Source of the DNA: DAIPHL01 sp036771375
Lineage (GTDB): Bacteria; Synergistota; Synergistia; Synergistales; Synergistaceae
NCBI GenBank assembly: GCA_036771375.1
Contig: DAIPHL010000001.1
Span: forward strand, 1 to 44,471
DNA length: 44,471 bases
Reading direction: 5' to 3'
Shown here: positions 8,086 to 16,040 of the stretch, piece after piece
Position numbering within the stretch: the first letter of the stretch is position 1
How the letters are laid out: each line of letters starts with the position of its first letter
Position numbers and translations under genes: made by a program
Notes under the pieces: generated by a model
Told to the model about the DNA's origin: nothing
What the model saw: the letters and a program-made list of their open reading frames with translations, nothing else
The model's database searches: none

Positions 8086-8826
8086 TCACGCCCGGACGAG
8101 GCGAAGGAAGCCGCAGCCGACGATCGCCGCAGTGGAGGCACGAAGCACCCTTTGTCCCAGACCGACCGGGACGAATCCAGCGGCGAGGAGCGCGTCTTTC
8201 TCTCCATCACACCAATCCCCCTCGGGACCCACGGCGAGGACGACCTCCCCGGACATCGCTTCGGTGCGCAGGACGTCCCCGATCGGACGAGCGTCGTCAC
8301 AGAGCAGCGCGGCATATCGCGGAGACGGCAAGCGGGTGAAATCGAATTCGTCGAAACGGGTCGGGGGCGAAATCTTTGGGGGAAAGACCGAACCGGAGAC
8401 CTTCGTGGCTTCGTCGAGAACCCTCTGCCAGCGCCGCACCTTCCGGATCGCCTGCTCCGCATCCGCCATCCGAGGGACGGACCTCTCGCAGATCAGCGGA
8501 TGCAAGACGCCGACACCCAGCTCGGCGGAAGCCTTTAAGACCGCATCGAACTGATCGGATTTGAGAAGGCCGATCAGAAGCACGATCACAGGCGACTCCC
8601 GCGCCTCGTCAAAGGCCTCGAGCGCGCGGAGGAAAAACCCCCTCACGTCCCGTTCGAGGCGCATCGATAGCTTCCTGCCTTCCGCCTCCGGGAGAAGGCC
8701 CTCCACCATGGCGCCTTCGTAACAACGAAGCGCCTTGATCAGATGGCGCTTTTCGCCTCCCTCCAGCCTCCAGACCGTTTCACTCTCGCGCTCACATCGT
8801 TCGAGGCGTACTTTGTGCAGCGACAC
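8086..8826 (-). CDS. rsmE: 16S rRNA (uracil1498-N3)-methyltransferase RsmE
   Basis: A 246-aa SPOUT-class methyltransferase that modifies U1498 of 16S rRNA. The family signatures are the N-terminal PUA-like strand RHLIKALRCYEGAMV and the SAM-binding knot AVGPEGDWCDGEKDAL, followed by LGQRVLRASTAAI near the C terminus. The usual Glu before TAA is Ser here (RASTA rather than RxETA), a mild deviation. It starts at GTG 8826 with GAGGAG seven bases upstream, inside the end of prmA (35-base overlap). The prmA-rsmE pair is conserved in many bacteria. Confidence 0.93.
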   Translation of the reverse strand: MSLHKVRLERCERESETVWRLEGGEKRHLIKALRCYEGAMVEGLLPEAEGRKLSMRLERDVRGFFLRALEAFDEARESPVIVLLIGLLKSDQFDAVLKASAELGVGVLHPLICERSVPRMADAEQAIRKVRRWQRVLDEATKVSGSVFPPKISPPTRFDEFDFTRLPSPRYAALLCDDARPIGDVLRTEAMSGEVVLAVGPEGDWCDGEKDALLAAGFVPVGLGQRVLRASTAAIVGCGFLRLVRA

Positions 8827-9694
8827 CCCACCACTCCTCGCTCGAAAGCTCGTCCTTCACGACAAAACCCGCCTCATGGAGAGCGGGCAGAAACGTCCTT
8901 CGCTCGCCCTCGGTCATGCCGGAGAAGATGACCGTTCCACCCGGCTTCAGGTGAGAAGCGACATCCGAAAGCATCGTCAGAAGGGGATCGAGCAGGATGT
9001 TCGCGATGATCAGATCGAACTCCCCTTCCACGCCACAGAGGAGGTCCCCCGTCTCCAGAGCGATCCGGCCGGCATCGACTCCATTCAGACGGAAGTTGTT
9101 GGCAGCCCCCTCGACGACCGCGGGGTCGAGATCCCTCGACAGAACCGTGCCCGCGCCGAGCTTGAGAGAGGCGATCGTCAATATGCCGGAGCCCGTTCCG
9201 ATGTCCGCGACGTCGAACGCGCCCCGCCCGGCGTGCTCCTCGACATAATTCTCCAGCAGCCGCAGAGCGGTCTGCGTGCTCTCATGATAGCCGGTCCCAA
9301 AGGCGCTCCCCGGATTGATGTAAATGGGGATCCGCTCCGGGGACTCGGTCCCTCTATGCCAGGGAGCGAGCACGACGAGACGCCTTCCCACCGGAAGAGG
9401 GGGAAAGGCGTCCTCGCTCTGCTTCGACCAGGGTTGATTCTCTATCTTGCCCATGTCCTCGATCCTTATGTCGGGCCAGGGCTCCAGGGCGTCCATAAGC
9501 TTGTTGCGCCAAAAGGAGAGATCTTCGTCGCTGCGATAGTATACCCGCATCCGCGCCCCGTCGGGAAGCTCCTGGACCTCGGTCCCCGTACTCCCGGATA
9601 TCTCCGCCGCCGAATAAAGTATTTCCTCGCTCTCCTCCATCGTCGCATCTTCACTGCGACTGAGGACGGTTATATACCACCAGTAGTTTCCCAT
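8792..9694 (-). CDS. prmA: Ribosomal protein L11 methyltransferase
   Basis: A 300-aa class I methyltransferase acting on L11. The substrate-binding N-terminal domain (~1-110) is followed by NPGSAFGTGYHESTQ, the conserved PrmA linker motif. The SAM-binding motif VADIGTGSGILTIASL, the acidic motif after it and the catalytic-domain motif IIANILLDPL are also present. The start was set at ATG 9694 (MGNYWWYI), with AGGAGG ten bases upstream, in preference to two Met codons further up. It follows dnaJ in the heat-shock operon with an 82-base gap. Confidence 0.95.
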   Translation of the reverse strand: MGNYWWYITVLSRSEDATMEESEEILYSAAEISGSTGTEVQELPDGARMRVYYRSDEDLSFWRNKLMDALEPWPDIRIEDMGKIENQPWSKQSEDAFPPLPVGRRLVVLAPWHRGTESPERIPIYINPGSAFGTGYHESTQTALRLLENYVEEHAGRGAFDVADIGTGSGILTIASLKLGAGTVLSRDLDPAVVEGAANNFRLNGVDAGRIALETGDLLCGVEGEFDLIIANILLDPLLTMLSDVASHLKPGGTVIFSGMTEGERRTFLPALHEAGFVVKDELSSEEWWGVAAQSTPRTM

Positions 9695-9776
9695 GCGAGG
9701 CTCGCCTCCTTTCCTCATCCCCCCCATTTTACAACATGTTTCGGTTCGCTCCTCGCAAGCGGGAAGGCGAAGCCGG

Positions 9777-10925
9777 TCAACCGGAGAACTTGTCCTTCAA
9801 TTTGTCGAAAAGACCCTTGCCGTTTGCGACCTCGACGTTCATCTCTCTCGCGAGCTCCGCCATGAGCAACCGTCCTTTCTCCGACAGGTTCTTGGGAACG
9901 CCGACCCGCACATGGATATAGAGATCTCCCTTGCCGGTGCCCTTGAGCTTCGGCATTCCGCGGTTCTTGATCCGCAGGGTGGAGCCCGGTTGGGTGCCCG
10001 CGGGAATATCGAGCTTCTCGACACCGTCAAAGGTCTCGATCGAGACGCTCGCGCCAAGCGCCGCCTGGGGAACGGCAATATCGACCTTCGTATGCAGGTC
10101 GGAGCCCTCCCTCTGGAAACGCTTGTCGGACGCGACCTCCAGGAGAATGAAAAGGTCCCCCGCCGGGCCGCCGTTCACGCCGGCCTCACCCTCTCCCGTC
10201 ACACGGAGCCTCGTCCCGGTGTCCACGCCCGGTGGAATCTTGACGTCGAGCTTGCGCGTCCTGCGCACCCGCCCCTGTCCCCTGCACTCCGTACAGGGCG
10301 TGTTGACAACCTTGCCGGTTCCCCTGCACCTCGTGCAGGGCACCACCTGCAAGATCTGGCCGAATGGCGTGCTCGCGGCCCGCTCGACCTGCCCCTTGCC
10401 TCCACAGGACGAACAGGTCTCGACCTTCGAGCCGGGCTCCGCTCCGCTTCCGGAGCAGCGCGAACAGTTTTCCTCGCGCGGGATCTCCACCTCCCGCTTC
10501 GCGCCTCGGTAGGCCGTCTCCAGGGTGATGCGCATGGACATCTCCAGGTTCGATCCCCGGCGGGGTGCATTCGGGTTCGCACGGCCACGCCCCATGCCCC
10601 CGCCGAAAAAGTTGTCGAAAATATCGCCGAAGATGTCCCCGCCCATTCCGCCGAAGAACGGTTCCCCCCCGTAACCGGAACCCGGAGGAGGCGCGTCCCC
10701 GACGAAACCGAACTGGTCGTACTGCGCTCTCTTCTGGGGATCGCCGAGGACTTCGTTCGCCTCGTTGATCTCCTTGTATTTGCGCTCGGCATCCTCGTTG
10801 CCCGGGTTCGCGTCCGGATGGTACTTCCTCGTAAGCTTCCTGTATGCCTTCTTGATCTCGTCCGCCGTAGCGTTCCGAGGCACACCCAGAACTTCGTAAT
10901 AATCTTTTTTGCCCGGTGTTGCCAC
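9777..10925 (-). CDS. dnaJ: Chaperone protein DnaJ
   Basis: The main Hsp40 co-chaperone, with the full type-I architecture: J domain with HPD, Gly/Phe-rich linker, and four CxxCxGxG zinc-finger motifs (CSRCSGSG, CSSCGGKG, CTRCRGTG, CTECRGQG). C-terminal beta domains and a dimerisation tail follow. It stimulates DnaK ATPase and delivers unfolded clients. I take GTG 10925 (MATPGKKDYYEVLG) as start because AGAGGTGA lies five bases before it; a GTG three codons upstream overlaps that site. Lies 27 bases after dnaK in the CIRCE-controlled operon. Confidence 0.97.
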   Translation of the reverse strand: MATPGKKDYYEVLGVPRNATADEIKKAYRKLTRKYHPDANPGNEDAERKYKEINEANEVLGDPQKRAQYDQFGFVGDAPPPGSGYGGEPFFGGMGGDIFGDIFDNFFGGGMGRGRANPNAPRRGSNLEMSMRITLETAYRGAKREVEIPREENCSRCSGSGAEPGSKVETCSSCGGKGQVERAASTPFGQILQVVPCTRCRGTGKVVNTPCTECRGQGRVRRTRKLDVKIPPGVDTGTRLRVTGEGEAGVNGGPAGDLFILLEVASDKRFQREGSDLHTKVDIAVPQAALGASVSIETFDGVEKLDIPAGTQPGSTLRIKNRGMPKLKGTGKGDLYIHVRVGVPKNLSEKGRLLMAELAREMNVEVANGKGLFDKLKDKFSG

Positions 10926-10952
10926 GGCACTCACCTCTTCGTGTTACTGATT

Positions 10953-12803
10953 CTACTTGTTCTCGGACTCCGAAAAATCGGCATCCACCGTCGAGCCAGA
11001 ATCGTCGGCATCGGACACCACCTCGGTCTCCGGCGCGACGTTCTGGCCGCCCTGGGCTTCCTGAGCCTGGGCGTAGAGTTTCTGCGCGATCGGATGCATC
11101 GCCGTGGCGAGCTCCTCCTTGAGCGCGTTCAGCCGGGACACGTCATCGCTCTCCATCGCCTCGCGGAGAGAGCGGATCTTCTCCTCGACGGCGCCTTTTT
11201 CCTCCGCCGTGACCTTGTCCTCGAGGTCCTTCAACGTCTTTTCCGCGTTGTACGCCAGAGAGTCCGCCTCGTTGCGCGCCTCGATCAGCTCCTTCTTGCG
11301 CTTGTCCTCGTCCTCGTGGGTCTCCGCGTCCCTGCGCATCTTCTCGATGTCGGCGTCGGTCAGGCGCGAGGATTGGATGGTGATGTTCTGGGCCTTCCCG
11401 GTTCCCTTGTCCTTCGCCGTCACGTTGACGATGCCGTTCGCGTCGATATCGAAGGTGACCTCGATCTGCGGAATGCCCCTCGGTGCCGGAGGAATCCCGT
11501 CGAGCGTGAACTTGCCGAGCGAGACGTTGTCCGCGGCCATGGCCCTCTCCCCCTGGAGCACGTGCACCTCCACCTGCGGCTGGTTGTCCGCCGCGGTCGT
11601 GAAGATCTGGCTCTTCGACGAAGGAATCGCCGTGTTGCGCTCGATGATCTTCGTGAAGACGCCGCCCATCGTCTCGAGCCCAAGGGAGAGAGGAGTGACG
11701 TCCACGAGCACGATGTCCTTGTGTTCGCCGGAGAGGACCGCACCCTGAATGGCGGCGCCCACGGCGACGCATTCATCGGGGTTGATGCCCTTCGTCGGCT
11801 CCTTGCCCAGGAGCTCCTTGACCTTTTTCTGGATCATCGGCATACGGGTGGAGCCTCCGACGAGAAGAATCTTGTCTATCTCGGACGCCTTCAGGTTCGC
11901 GTCCTTCAGGGCGTTCTGGGTCGGCCTGACCACACGCTCGGTCAGCTCCCTCGTCAGATCCTCGAACTTCGCCCTCGTCAGGGTCAGCTCGAGGTGTTTC
12001 GGACCGTTCTGGTCGGCCGTGATGAACGGAAGCGAGATCGTCGTCTCCGCCATGGAGGAGAGCTCCACCTTCGCCTTCTCGGCCGCCTCCCGCAGGCGCT
12101 GTACCGCCATGCGGTCCTTCTTGAGATCGACCCCGTCGCTCTTCTTGAACTCGTCGGCCATCCAGTCGACGACCTTGTTGTCCCAGTCGTCTCCCCCGAG
12201 CTGATTGTCTCCCGACGTCGCGAGAACCTCGAAAACGCCGTCGCCCACGTCGAGTATCGAAACATCGAAGGTGCCGCCGCCGAGGTCGAACACGAGGATC
12301 TTATGCTCCCCCTCCTTGTCGGCCCCGTACGCGAGGCAGGCCGCCGTCGGCTCGTTGATGACCCTGAGCACGTCGAGCCCCGCGATGATCCCGGCGTCCT
12401 TCGTCGCCTGACGCTGTGCGTCGGTGAAGTACGCGGGACACGTGATGACGGCGTGGGAGACCGTCGTGCCCAGATATTCCTCCGCATCCCTCTTGAGCTT
12501 CTGGAGGATCATCGCGGAGATCTCCTGCGGACTGTAGGACTTGTCATCTATCTTCACCTTGTAGTCGCTGCCCATCCTCCGCTTGATGGAGATGACGGTG
12601 CGATCCGTGTTGACGATGGCCTGACGCTTGGCAAGCTGCCCCACCAGGCGTTCGTTGTCCTTCGTGAAGGCCACCACCGACGGCGTCGTCCGGCTCCCCT
12701 CGGAGTTTGGAATGACCGTGACGTTGTCCCCTTCCTTCACCGCCACACAGCTGTTCGTAGTTCCCAGATCGATTCCGATTACCTTTCCCGTTATCTTTGC
12801 CAT
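10953..12803 (-). CDS. dnaK: Chaperone protein DnaK (Hsp70)
   Basis: A 616-aa canonical Hsp70. The ATPase domain (~1-385) has GIDLGTTNSCVA, EPTAACLAYG, DLGGGTFDVSILD and VGGSTRMPMIQ. The interdomain linker is followed by the substrate-binding domain (DVTPLSLGLET...) and a helical lid with an acidic tail. The start is ATG 12803, preceded by AGGAAGGG. It works with DnaJ and GrpE, encoded on either side. The intact lid and tail contrast with the shorter Hsp70 at 5077-6648. Confidence 0.99.
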   Translation of the reverse strand: MAKITGKVIGIDLGTTNSCVAVKEGDNVTVIPNSEGSRTTPSVVAFTKDNERLVGQLAKRQAIVNTDRTVISIKRRMGSDYKVKIDDKSYSPQEISAMILQKLKRDAEEYLGTTVSHAVITCPAYFTDAQRQATKDAGIIAGLDVLRVINEPTAACLAYGADKEGEHKILVFDLGGGTFDVSILDVGDGVFEVLATSGDNQLGGDDWDNKVVDWMADEFKKSDGVDLKKDRMAVQRLREAAEKAKVELSSMAETTISLPFITADQNGPKHLELTLTRAKFEDLTRELTERVVRPTQNALKDANLKASEIDKILLVGGSTRMPMIQKKVKELLGKEPTKGINPDECVAVGAAIQGAVLSGEHKDIVLVDVTPLSLGLETMGGVFTKIIERNTAIPSSKSQIFTTAADNQPQVEVHVLQGERAMAADNVSLGKFTLDGIPPAPRGIPQIEVTFDIDANGIVNVTAKDKGTGKAQNITIQSSRLTDADIEKMRRDAETHEDEDKRKKELIEARNEADSLAYNAEKTLKDLEDKVTAEEKGAVEEKIRSLREAMESDDVSRLNALKEELATAMHPIAQKLYAQAQEAQGGQNVAPETEVVSDADDSGSTVDADFSESENK

Positions 12804-12852
12804 CGTAAATCCCTTCCTTCCCAATCTACGTTACAAAATCGACATGATTGCA

Positions 12853-13449
12853 TCATTTCGAGGCCTTCCGCCCCACTCTCACCTGGGCTGCCCGCAGAAC
12901 CTTGTCGCCGAGCATATACCCTCTGTGAAGCTCCTCCACAATGGTGCCATCCCTGTCGTCCTCGACCTCGACGACCGCGACGGCATCGTGAAAAGACGGG
13001 TCGAACGGACCGCCGCAGTCGATCACCGCAAGCCCCAGACCTTGAAGCGTCGAGAAAAACTGGCGCTGGACCATCTCAACCCCTTTGAAGAGCGGGGACG
13101 CCTTGTCCTCCACGGCTTTCAGAGCCCGTTCGAGGTTGTCCATAACCGGAAGCAGTGCGTCCACGGCCTGTTCGGCCGCGAGCGTCCTGTCCCTGGCCCG
13201 ATCTCTTTCCACACGGGTCCTGTAATTGTAAAAATCGGCTTTCGCCCTCGCCGCCTCGTCCCTGTATTCGGCCATGAGGCGCTCGGCCTCGTCGAGACGC
13301 TTTTGCAGCGCATCGACTTCGACAACCGCCTCTTTCTTCGGCTCCTCCGGGACTCCGTCGGACGAGGTTTCCCGCCGAATATCCCCGGTGCTTCCTTCGC
13401 CGGGCTCGCTACGCGGAAGGTCCCCGTCCCTCTTCTTTCTACCGGACAT
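12853..13449 (-). CDS. grpE: Nucleotide exchange factor GrpE
   Basis: A 198-aa protein with a charged, disordered N terminus, a long coiled coil (~45-110, including ARAKADFYNYRTRVERD) and the C-terminal beta domain. The conserved block FDPSFHDAVAVVE ends in HRGYMLGDKVLRAAQVRV. It releases ADP from DnaK. Start set at ATG 13449 with GGAGGA six bases upstream; that site lies in the last codons of hrcA, so the two genes almost abut and are probably coupled. Confidence 0.97.
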   Translation of the reverse strand: MSGRKKRDGDLPRSEPGEGSTGDIRRETSSDGVPEEPKKEAVVEVDALQKRLDEAERLMAEYRDEAARAKADFYNYRTRVERDRARDRTLAAEQAVDALLPVMDNLERALKAVEDKASPLFKGVEMVQRQFFSTLQGLGLAVIDCGGPFDPSFHDAVAVVEVEDDRDGTIVEELHRGYMLGDKVLRAAQVRVGRKASK

Positions 13450-13451
13450 TC

Positions 13452-14474
13452 TCATTCCTCCACTTCGTCGTTGCACTCGACCAGATCCTGCAAAACACGG
13501 TCGAGAACGGAGATGACTTTCTCGTAATTCATTCTCTTCGGCCCGATGACCCCCAACATGGTACGTTCACCCTCGGTGGTCGTGGAGGACATCACGACGG
13601 AGCAGTTCCGCATCTCCGGCATCTCGTGCTCCTCCCCGATAACCACCTTGATCCCCTCCGGATCGCTGCACTTGCGTATCAGCTCGACGAGGCTGCTCTC
13701 CTGCTCCAGGACGGAGAAAAGCGCTTTGAACCGCCCGATATCCTGAAAATCGGGAACGTTGAAGAGATTCCCGAGCGACCCGGTGAAAAGCGTCGTGCTG
13801 TCGCCCGCCAGGATGTCGTCCAGCTCGTCGAGGGCGGACTTGCAGGACTCGGCGTATCGACCGAGCTCGTTGGATATGTGCCTCTGCAATATCGTGCGCA
13901 CCTCGCCCCACTCGTGTCCGGAGAGGGTATTGATCCTGCGGGCCAGATCCTCAAGCGAATCCTGTGAAAGATCTGCCGGCAGGGAGATCATCTTGTGATG
14001 CACGATGCCTCCGTCGAGGATCAAAAGCAGCAGGATGTTGGACGAGTCCACGCGGATAAAGTCGATCTTGTTCAACCGCGCCTGGCGCAATTGGGTCACC
14101 GCCGCGACGCCGACGTAGTTCGACATCTTCGTCAAAAGCTCCGAGGCCGAGGCGAGAGCCCCCGCGACGCCATCGCGATGTGCCCTGAGGTGGTCCATCC
14201 ACTCCCTGCGGACGTGATTCTTCTCCGCGCGACGCTGCAAAACGGTATCGACGAAGAGCCGGTACGCCATCGTGGTCGGGACCCGCCCCGCCGACGTATG
14301 GGGCTGCGTCAGATAGCCCATGTCGTCGAGATCGGCCATCTCGTTTCGGATGGTCGCAGCGCTCCTCCCCTTGAGGTAACGCTTCGAAACCGTTCTGGAA
14401 CCGACGTGTTCGCCGCTTTCGATGAACTCGTATACAACCGAGAGAAGCACCTCGAGCTGGCGCTCCGTCAACAT
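13452..14474 (-). CDS. hrcA: Heat-inducible transcription repressor HrcA
   Basis: A 340-aa repressor that binds CIRCE. The N-terminal winged helix includes LTERQLEVLLSVV and SAATIRNEMADLDDMGYL, followed by TSAGRVPT. A GAF-like and dimerisation region follows, ending with the conserved IGPKRMNYEKVISVLD. First gene of the operon and so autoregulated. Start chosen at ATG 14474 (MLTERQ) with GGAGGG six bases upstream; ATG 14480 is possible. Confidence 0.97.
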   Translation of the reverse strand: MLTERQLEVLLSVVYEFIESGEHVGSRTVSKRYLKGRSAATIRNEMADLDDMGYLTQPHTSAGRVPTTMAYRLFVDTVLQRRAEKNHVRREWMDHLRAHRDGVAGALASASELLTKMSNYVGVAAVTQLRQARLNKIDFIRVDSSNILLLLILDGGIVHHKMISLPADLSQDSLEDLARRINTLSGHEWGEVRTILQRHISNELGRYAESCKSALDELDDILAGDSTTLFTGSLGNLFNVPDFQDIGRFKALFSVLEQESSLVELIRKCSDPEGIKVVIGEEHEMPEMRNCSVVMSSTTTEGERTMLGVIGPKRMNYEKVISVLDRVLQDLVECNDEVEE

Positions 14475-14509
14475 CCCCATCCCTCCCTCTGTTGCGGTGT
14501 TCCGGCCTA

Positions 14510-14536
14510 TTAGCACTCATTCGATGCGAGTGCTAA
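14510..14536. promoter_or_regulatory. CIRCE operator (HrcA binding site)
   Basis: A perfect CIRCE: TTAGCACTC, nine bases, GAGTGCTAA. It lies between the predicted transcription start and the hrcA start codon, where HrcA binding blocks transcription of the heat-shock operon. Confidence 0.97.
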
Positions 14537-14555
14537 GCACTCGCACAACAAAAAA

Positions 14556-14584
14556 AGATTATCAGGCTATTTGCCAATTGTCAA
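14556..14584 (-). promoter_or_regulatory. Sigma70 promoter of the hrcA operon
   Basis: On the minus strand TTGACA (14584-14579) and TAATCT (14561-14556) are 17 bases apart. The expected start near 14549 lies just upstream of CIRCE. The perfect -35 and ideal spacing fit a strong vegetative promoter held down by HrcA. The 14475-14812 gap otherwise holds only this, CIRCE and the tpx leader, for which I find no convincing promoter. Confidence 0.85.
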
Positions 14585-14812
14585 GACAAGTCAAATTATT
14601 TTCCTCTTCTTTTTTCATCGATCACCTCACCACCGAGTCCACCTCGCACGCCGACTGCAAAAAACGTCGCGGCAAGCCCCATGTCCGTCTATTCTCTTTT
14701 TTCGTCAGTCAAAAAGTCTTGGAGAAATGCGCATATTTGCCTCGCAAGCGACTTCCGTTTTTATGTATGATATCGACGAACCATCCACAAATCACTCAAG
14801 GGGGTTTTACGA

Positions 14813-15325
14813 ATGGAACGCACCGGTATAACCAAGATGAAAGGCAATCCCGTCACGCTGGTCGGAAACATCCTGGAGATCGGAGATAATGTCTCCGACT
14901 TCACTGTTCTGACCAGCGGGCTTGCTCCCAAGCGGCTTGCGGACTTCGAAGGCAAGGTCAAGCTCATCTCGGTCACACCCTCGCTCGACACGCCCGTATG
15001 CGACGCACAGCTTCACTGGTTCAACGAAGAGGCCGCCAAACAACCCGGCGACGTCGTCGTGATCAACGTGAGCATGGACCTGCCCTTCGCCATCAAACGC
15101 TTCTGTGCGACAGAGGACATCGACCGGGTAGAGACCCTCTCCGATCACCGCGACGCATCGTTCGGAAACGCCTTCGGCGTTCTCATGAAGGAGCTTCGTC
15201 TGCTTGCCCGCTCGCTCTTCGTCGTGGACAGGGAGAACGTCGTCCGCTACATTCAGATCGTCCCGGAGCAGACGGAGGAACCGAACTACGAAGAAGCATT
15301 GGAAGCCCTGAAGAAAGTCCTCTGA
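14813..15325 (+). CDS. tpx: Thiol peroxidase (Tpx-type peroxiredoxin)
   Basis: A 170-aa atypical two-cysteine peroxiredoxin that reduces peroxides using thioredoxin. The peroxidatic Cys63 is in SLDTPVCDAQ and the resolving Cys98 in IKRFCATEDI, the spacing typical of Tpx. The N-terminal NPVTLVGN and the catalytic Thr/Ser environment also fit. Start ATG 14813 follows AAGGGGG by eight bases. It is a single-gene unit transcribed away from the heat-shock operon, and a strong hairpin follows at 15367-15404. A cytoplasmic oxygen-defence enzyme is expected in an anaerobe. Confidence 0.97.
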   Translation: MERTGITKMKGNPVTLVGNILEIGDNVSDFTVLTSGLAPKRLADFEGKVKLISVTPSLDTPVCDAQLHWFNEEAAKQPGDVVVINVSMDLPFAIKRFCATEDIDRVETLSDHRDASFGNAFGVLMKELRLLARSLFVVDRENVVRYIQIVPEQTEEPNYEEALEALKKVL

Positions 15326-15366
15326 CGACTTCGGTGAACCCGGCTCCGGCCGAACCGAACGATCCC

Positions 15367-15404
15367 GGGCGCAGCCCCGCAGATCGACACGGGGCCTTGC
15401 GCCC
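15367..15404 (+). terminator. Strong hairpin after tpx
   Basis: GGGCGCAGCCCCG (15367-15379) pairs with CGGGGC-ct-TGCGCCC (15390-15404), giving 13 pairs with a two-base bulge and a ten-base loop. There is no T run directly after it, so it is terminator-like but not canonical. Confidence 0.4.
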
Positions 15405-15602
15405 GCTGCATGGATGAAGAAAAAGGAGCTCTTCTTTCTTTCGATGCGTTTCCTTTTCCCCATATACGCCTCTCACGCATCGATCTTCACAAACCCTCGT
15501 TATATGTTAGAGTATACGAGAAAGGTCTTTATCGAAAAGGCTTTCGATCATGTGTGTTACCTTTCTTCATGACAAAGGTGTCGCAATACGGAGGGAGTTT
15601 TC

Positions 15603-15827
15603 TTGAGTAGGGCTTTTGTAAAAGAGGACGACGGCGAACTCACCAGCTTCAGAGCCGACGAAGAGCACGACAGAAAAACCGCGGAGTGGCTGCGCTTGCA
15701 GGAGAAAAAGCTGGACTTTCTCCTGAACGATCCCAAGGGGAAAGCGATCGATCCCGAAAAACGCGAGAAATGGATCGCCGAAACGAGACAAGCCATAGAA
15801 AAAGCGGGGGAGAAGCGGGAAGAGTGA
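15603..15827 (+). CDS. Small hypothetical protein, 74 aa, with SRAFVKEDD N terminus
   Basis: Starts at TTG 15603 with GGAGGGAG five bases upstream. The N terminus SRAFVKEDDGE is the same motif that opens many GreA/GreB-like transcription factors. Here it is followed only by a charged helical segment (EWLRLQEKKLDFLLNDPKG, then KREKWIAETRQAIEKAGEK) and the protein ends. It therefore lacks the GreA/B C-terminal domain. The function is unknown; binding to RNA polymerase is a speculation from the motif alone. No membrane segment is seen. It precedes the fru operon on the same strand but is separated from it by a promoter and a hairpin. Confidence 0.75.
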   Translation: MSRAFVKEDDGELTSFRADEEHDRKTAEWLRLQEKKLDFLLNDPKGKAIDPEKREKWIAETRQAIEKAGEKREE

Positions 15828-15887
15828 CCGGGAGAGAAACATCCCGCGACGATCACGCAGGAGCGCGATCCTTTTCGACCTGTAAGC

Positions 15888-15896
15888 TGCTATAAT
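15888..15896 (+). promoter_or_regulatory. Extended -10 promoter of the fru operon
   Basis: TGCTATAAT, a perfect extended -10 element, lies ~145 bases before the fru start codon. No good -35 is present at 16-18 bases upstream, as is usual for extended -10 promoters. Expected transcription start is near 15903. Confidence 0.6.
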
Positions 15897-15925
15897 TGAT
15901 TCGTACCCTATACGCTCGACGATGC

Positions 15926-15947
15926 CGGAGCCTCGGGCTTCGTTTTT
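15926..15947 (+). terminator. Terminator-like hairpin in the fru leader
   Basis: CGGAGCC (15926-15932), a three-base loop and GGCTTCG (15936-15942; one G-U pair) are followed by five T (15943-15947). It lies ~25 bases after the predicted start of the fru transcript and ~95 bases before the fru start codon. It may end the transcript of the preceding small gene, or act as an attenuator of the fru operon. Confidence 0.5.
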
Positions 15948-16040
15948 CTGAAGTTCGCGGCGCTTTCCCTCTCTCCCGACAGACGTTCTCCCCATGTATG
16001 TCGGATCGTTTTTTCACCATCGTAAGAGGAGGTCTTTTCG

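Noticed and set aside
9693..13088. 1131-codon + strand open frame across dnaJ and dnaK
   Set aside because: Antisense shadow in G+C-rich codons; its translation is low-complexity (Arg, Leu, His, Asp) and the other strand encodes unmistakable DnaJ and DnaK.
14700..14812. tpx promoter around TTGCCT and TATGAT
   Set aside because: Spacing between the hexamers (about 23 bases) is wrong and no alternative -35 fits; left uncalled.
15531..15548. Seven-pair hairpin ATCGAAA/TTTCGAT upstream of the small 74-aa gene
   Set aside because: A+T-rich short stem without T run or known regulatory pattern; could not be tied to any function.
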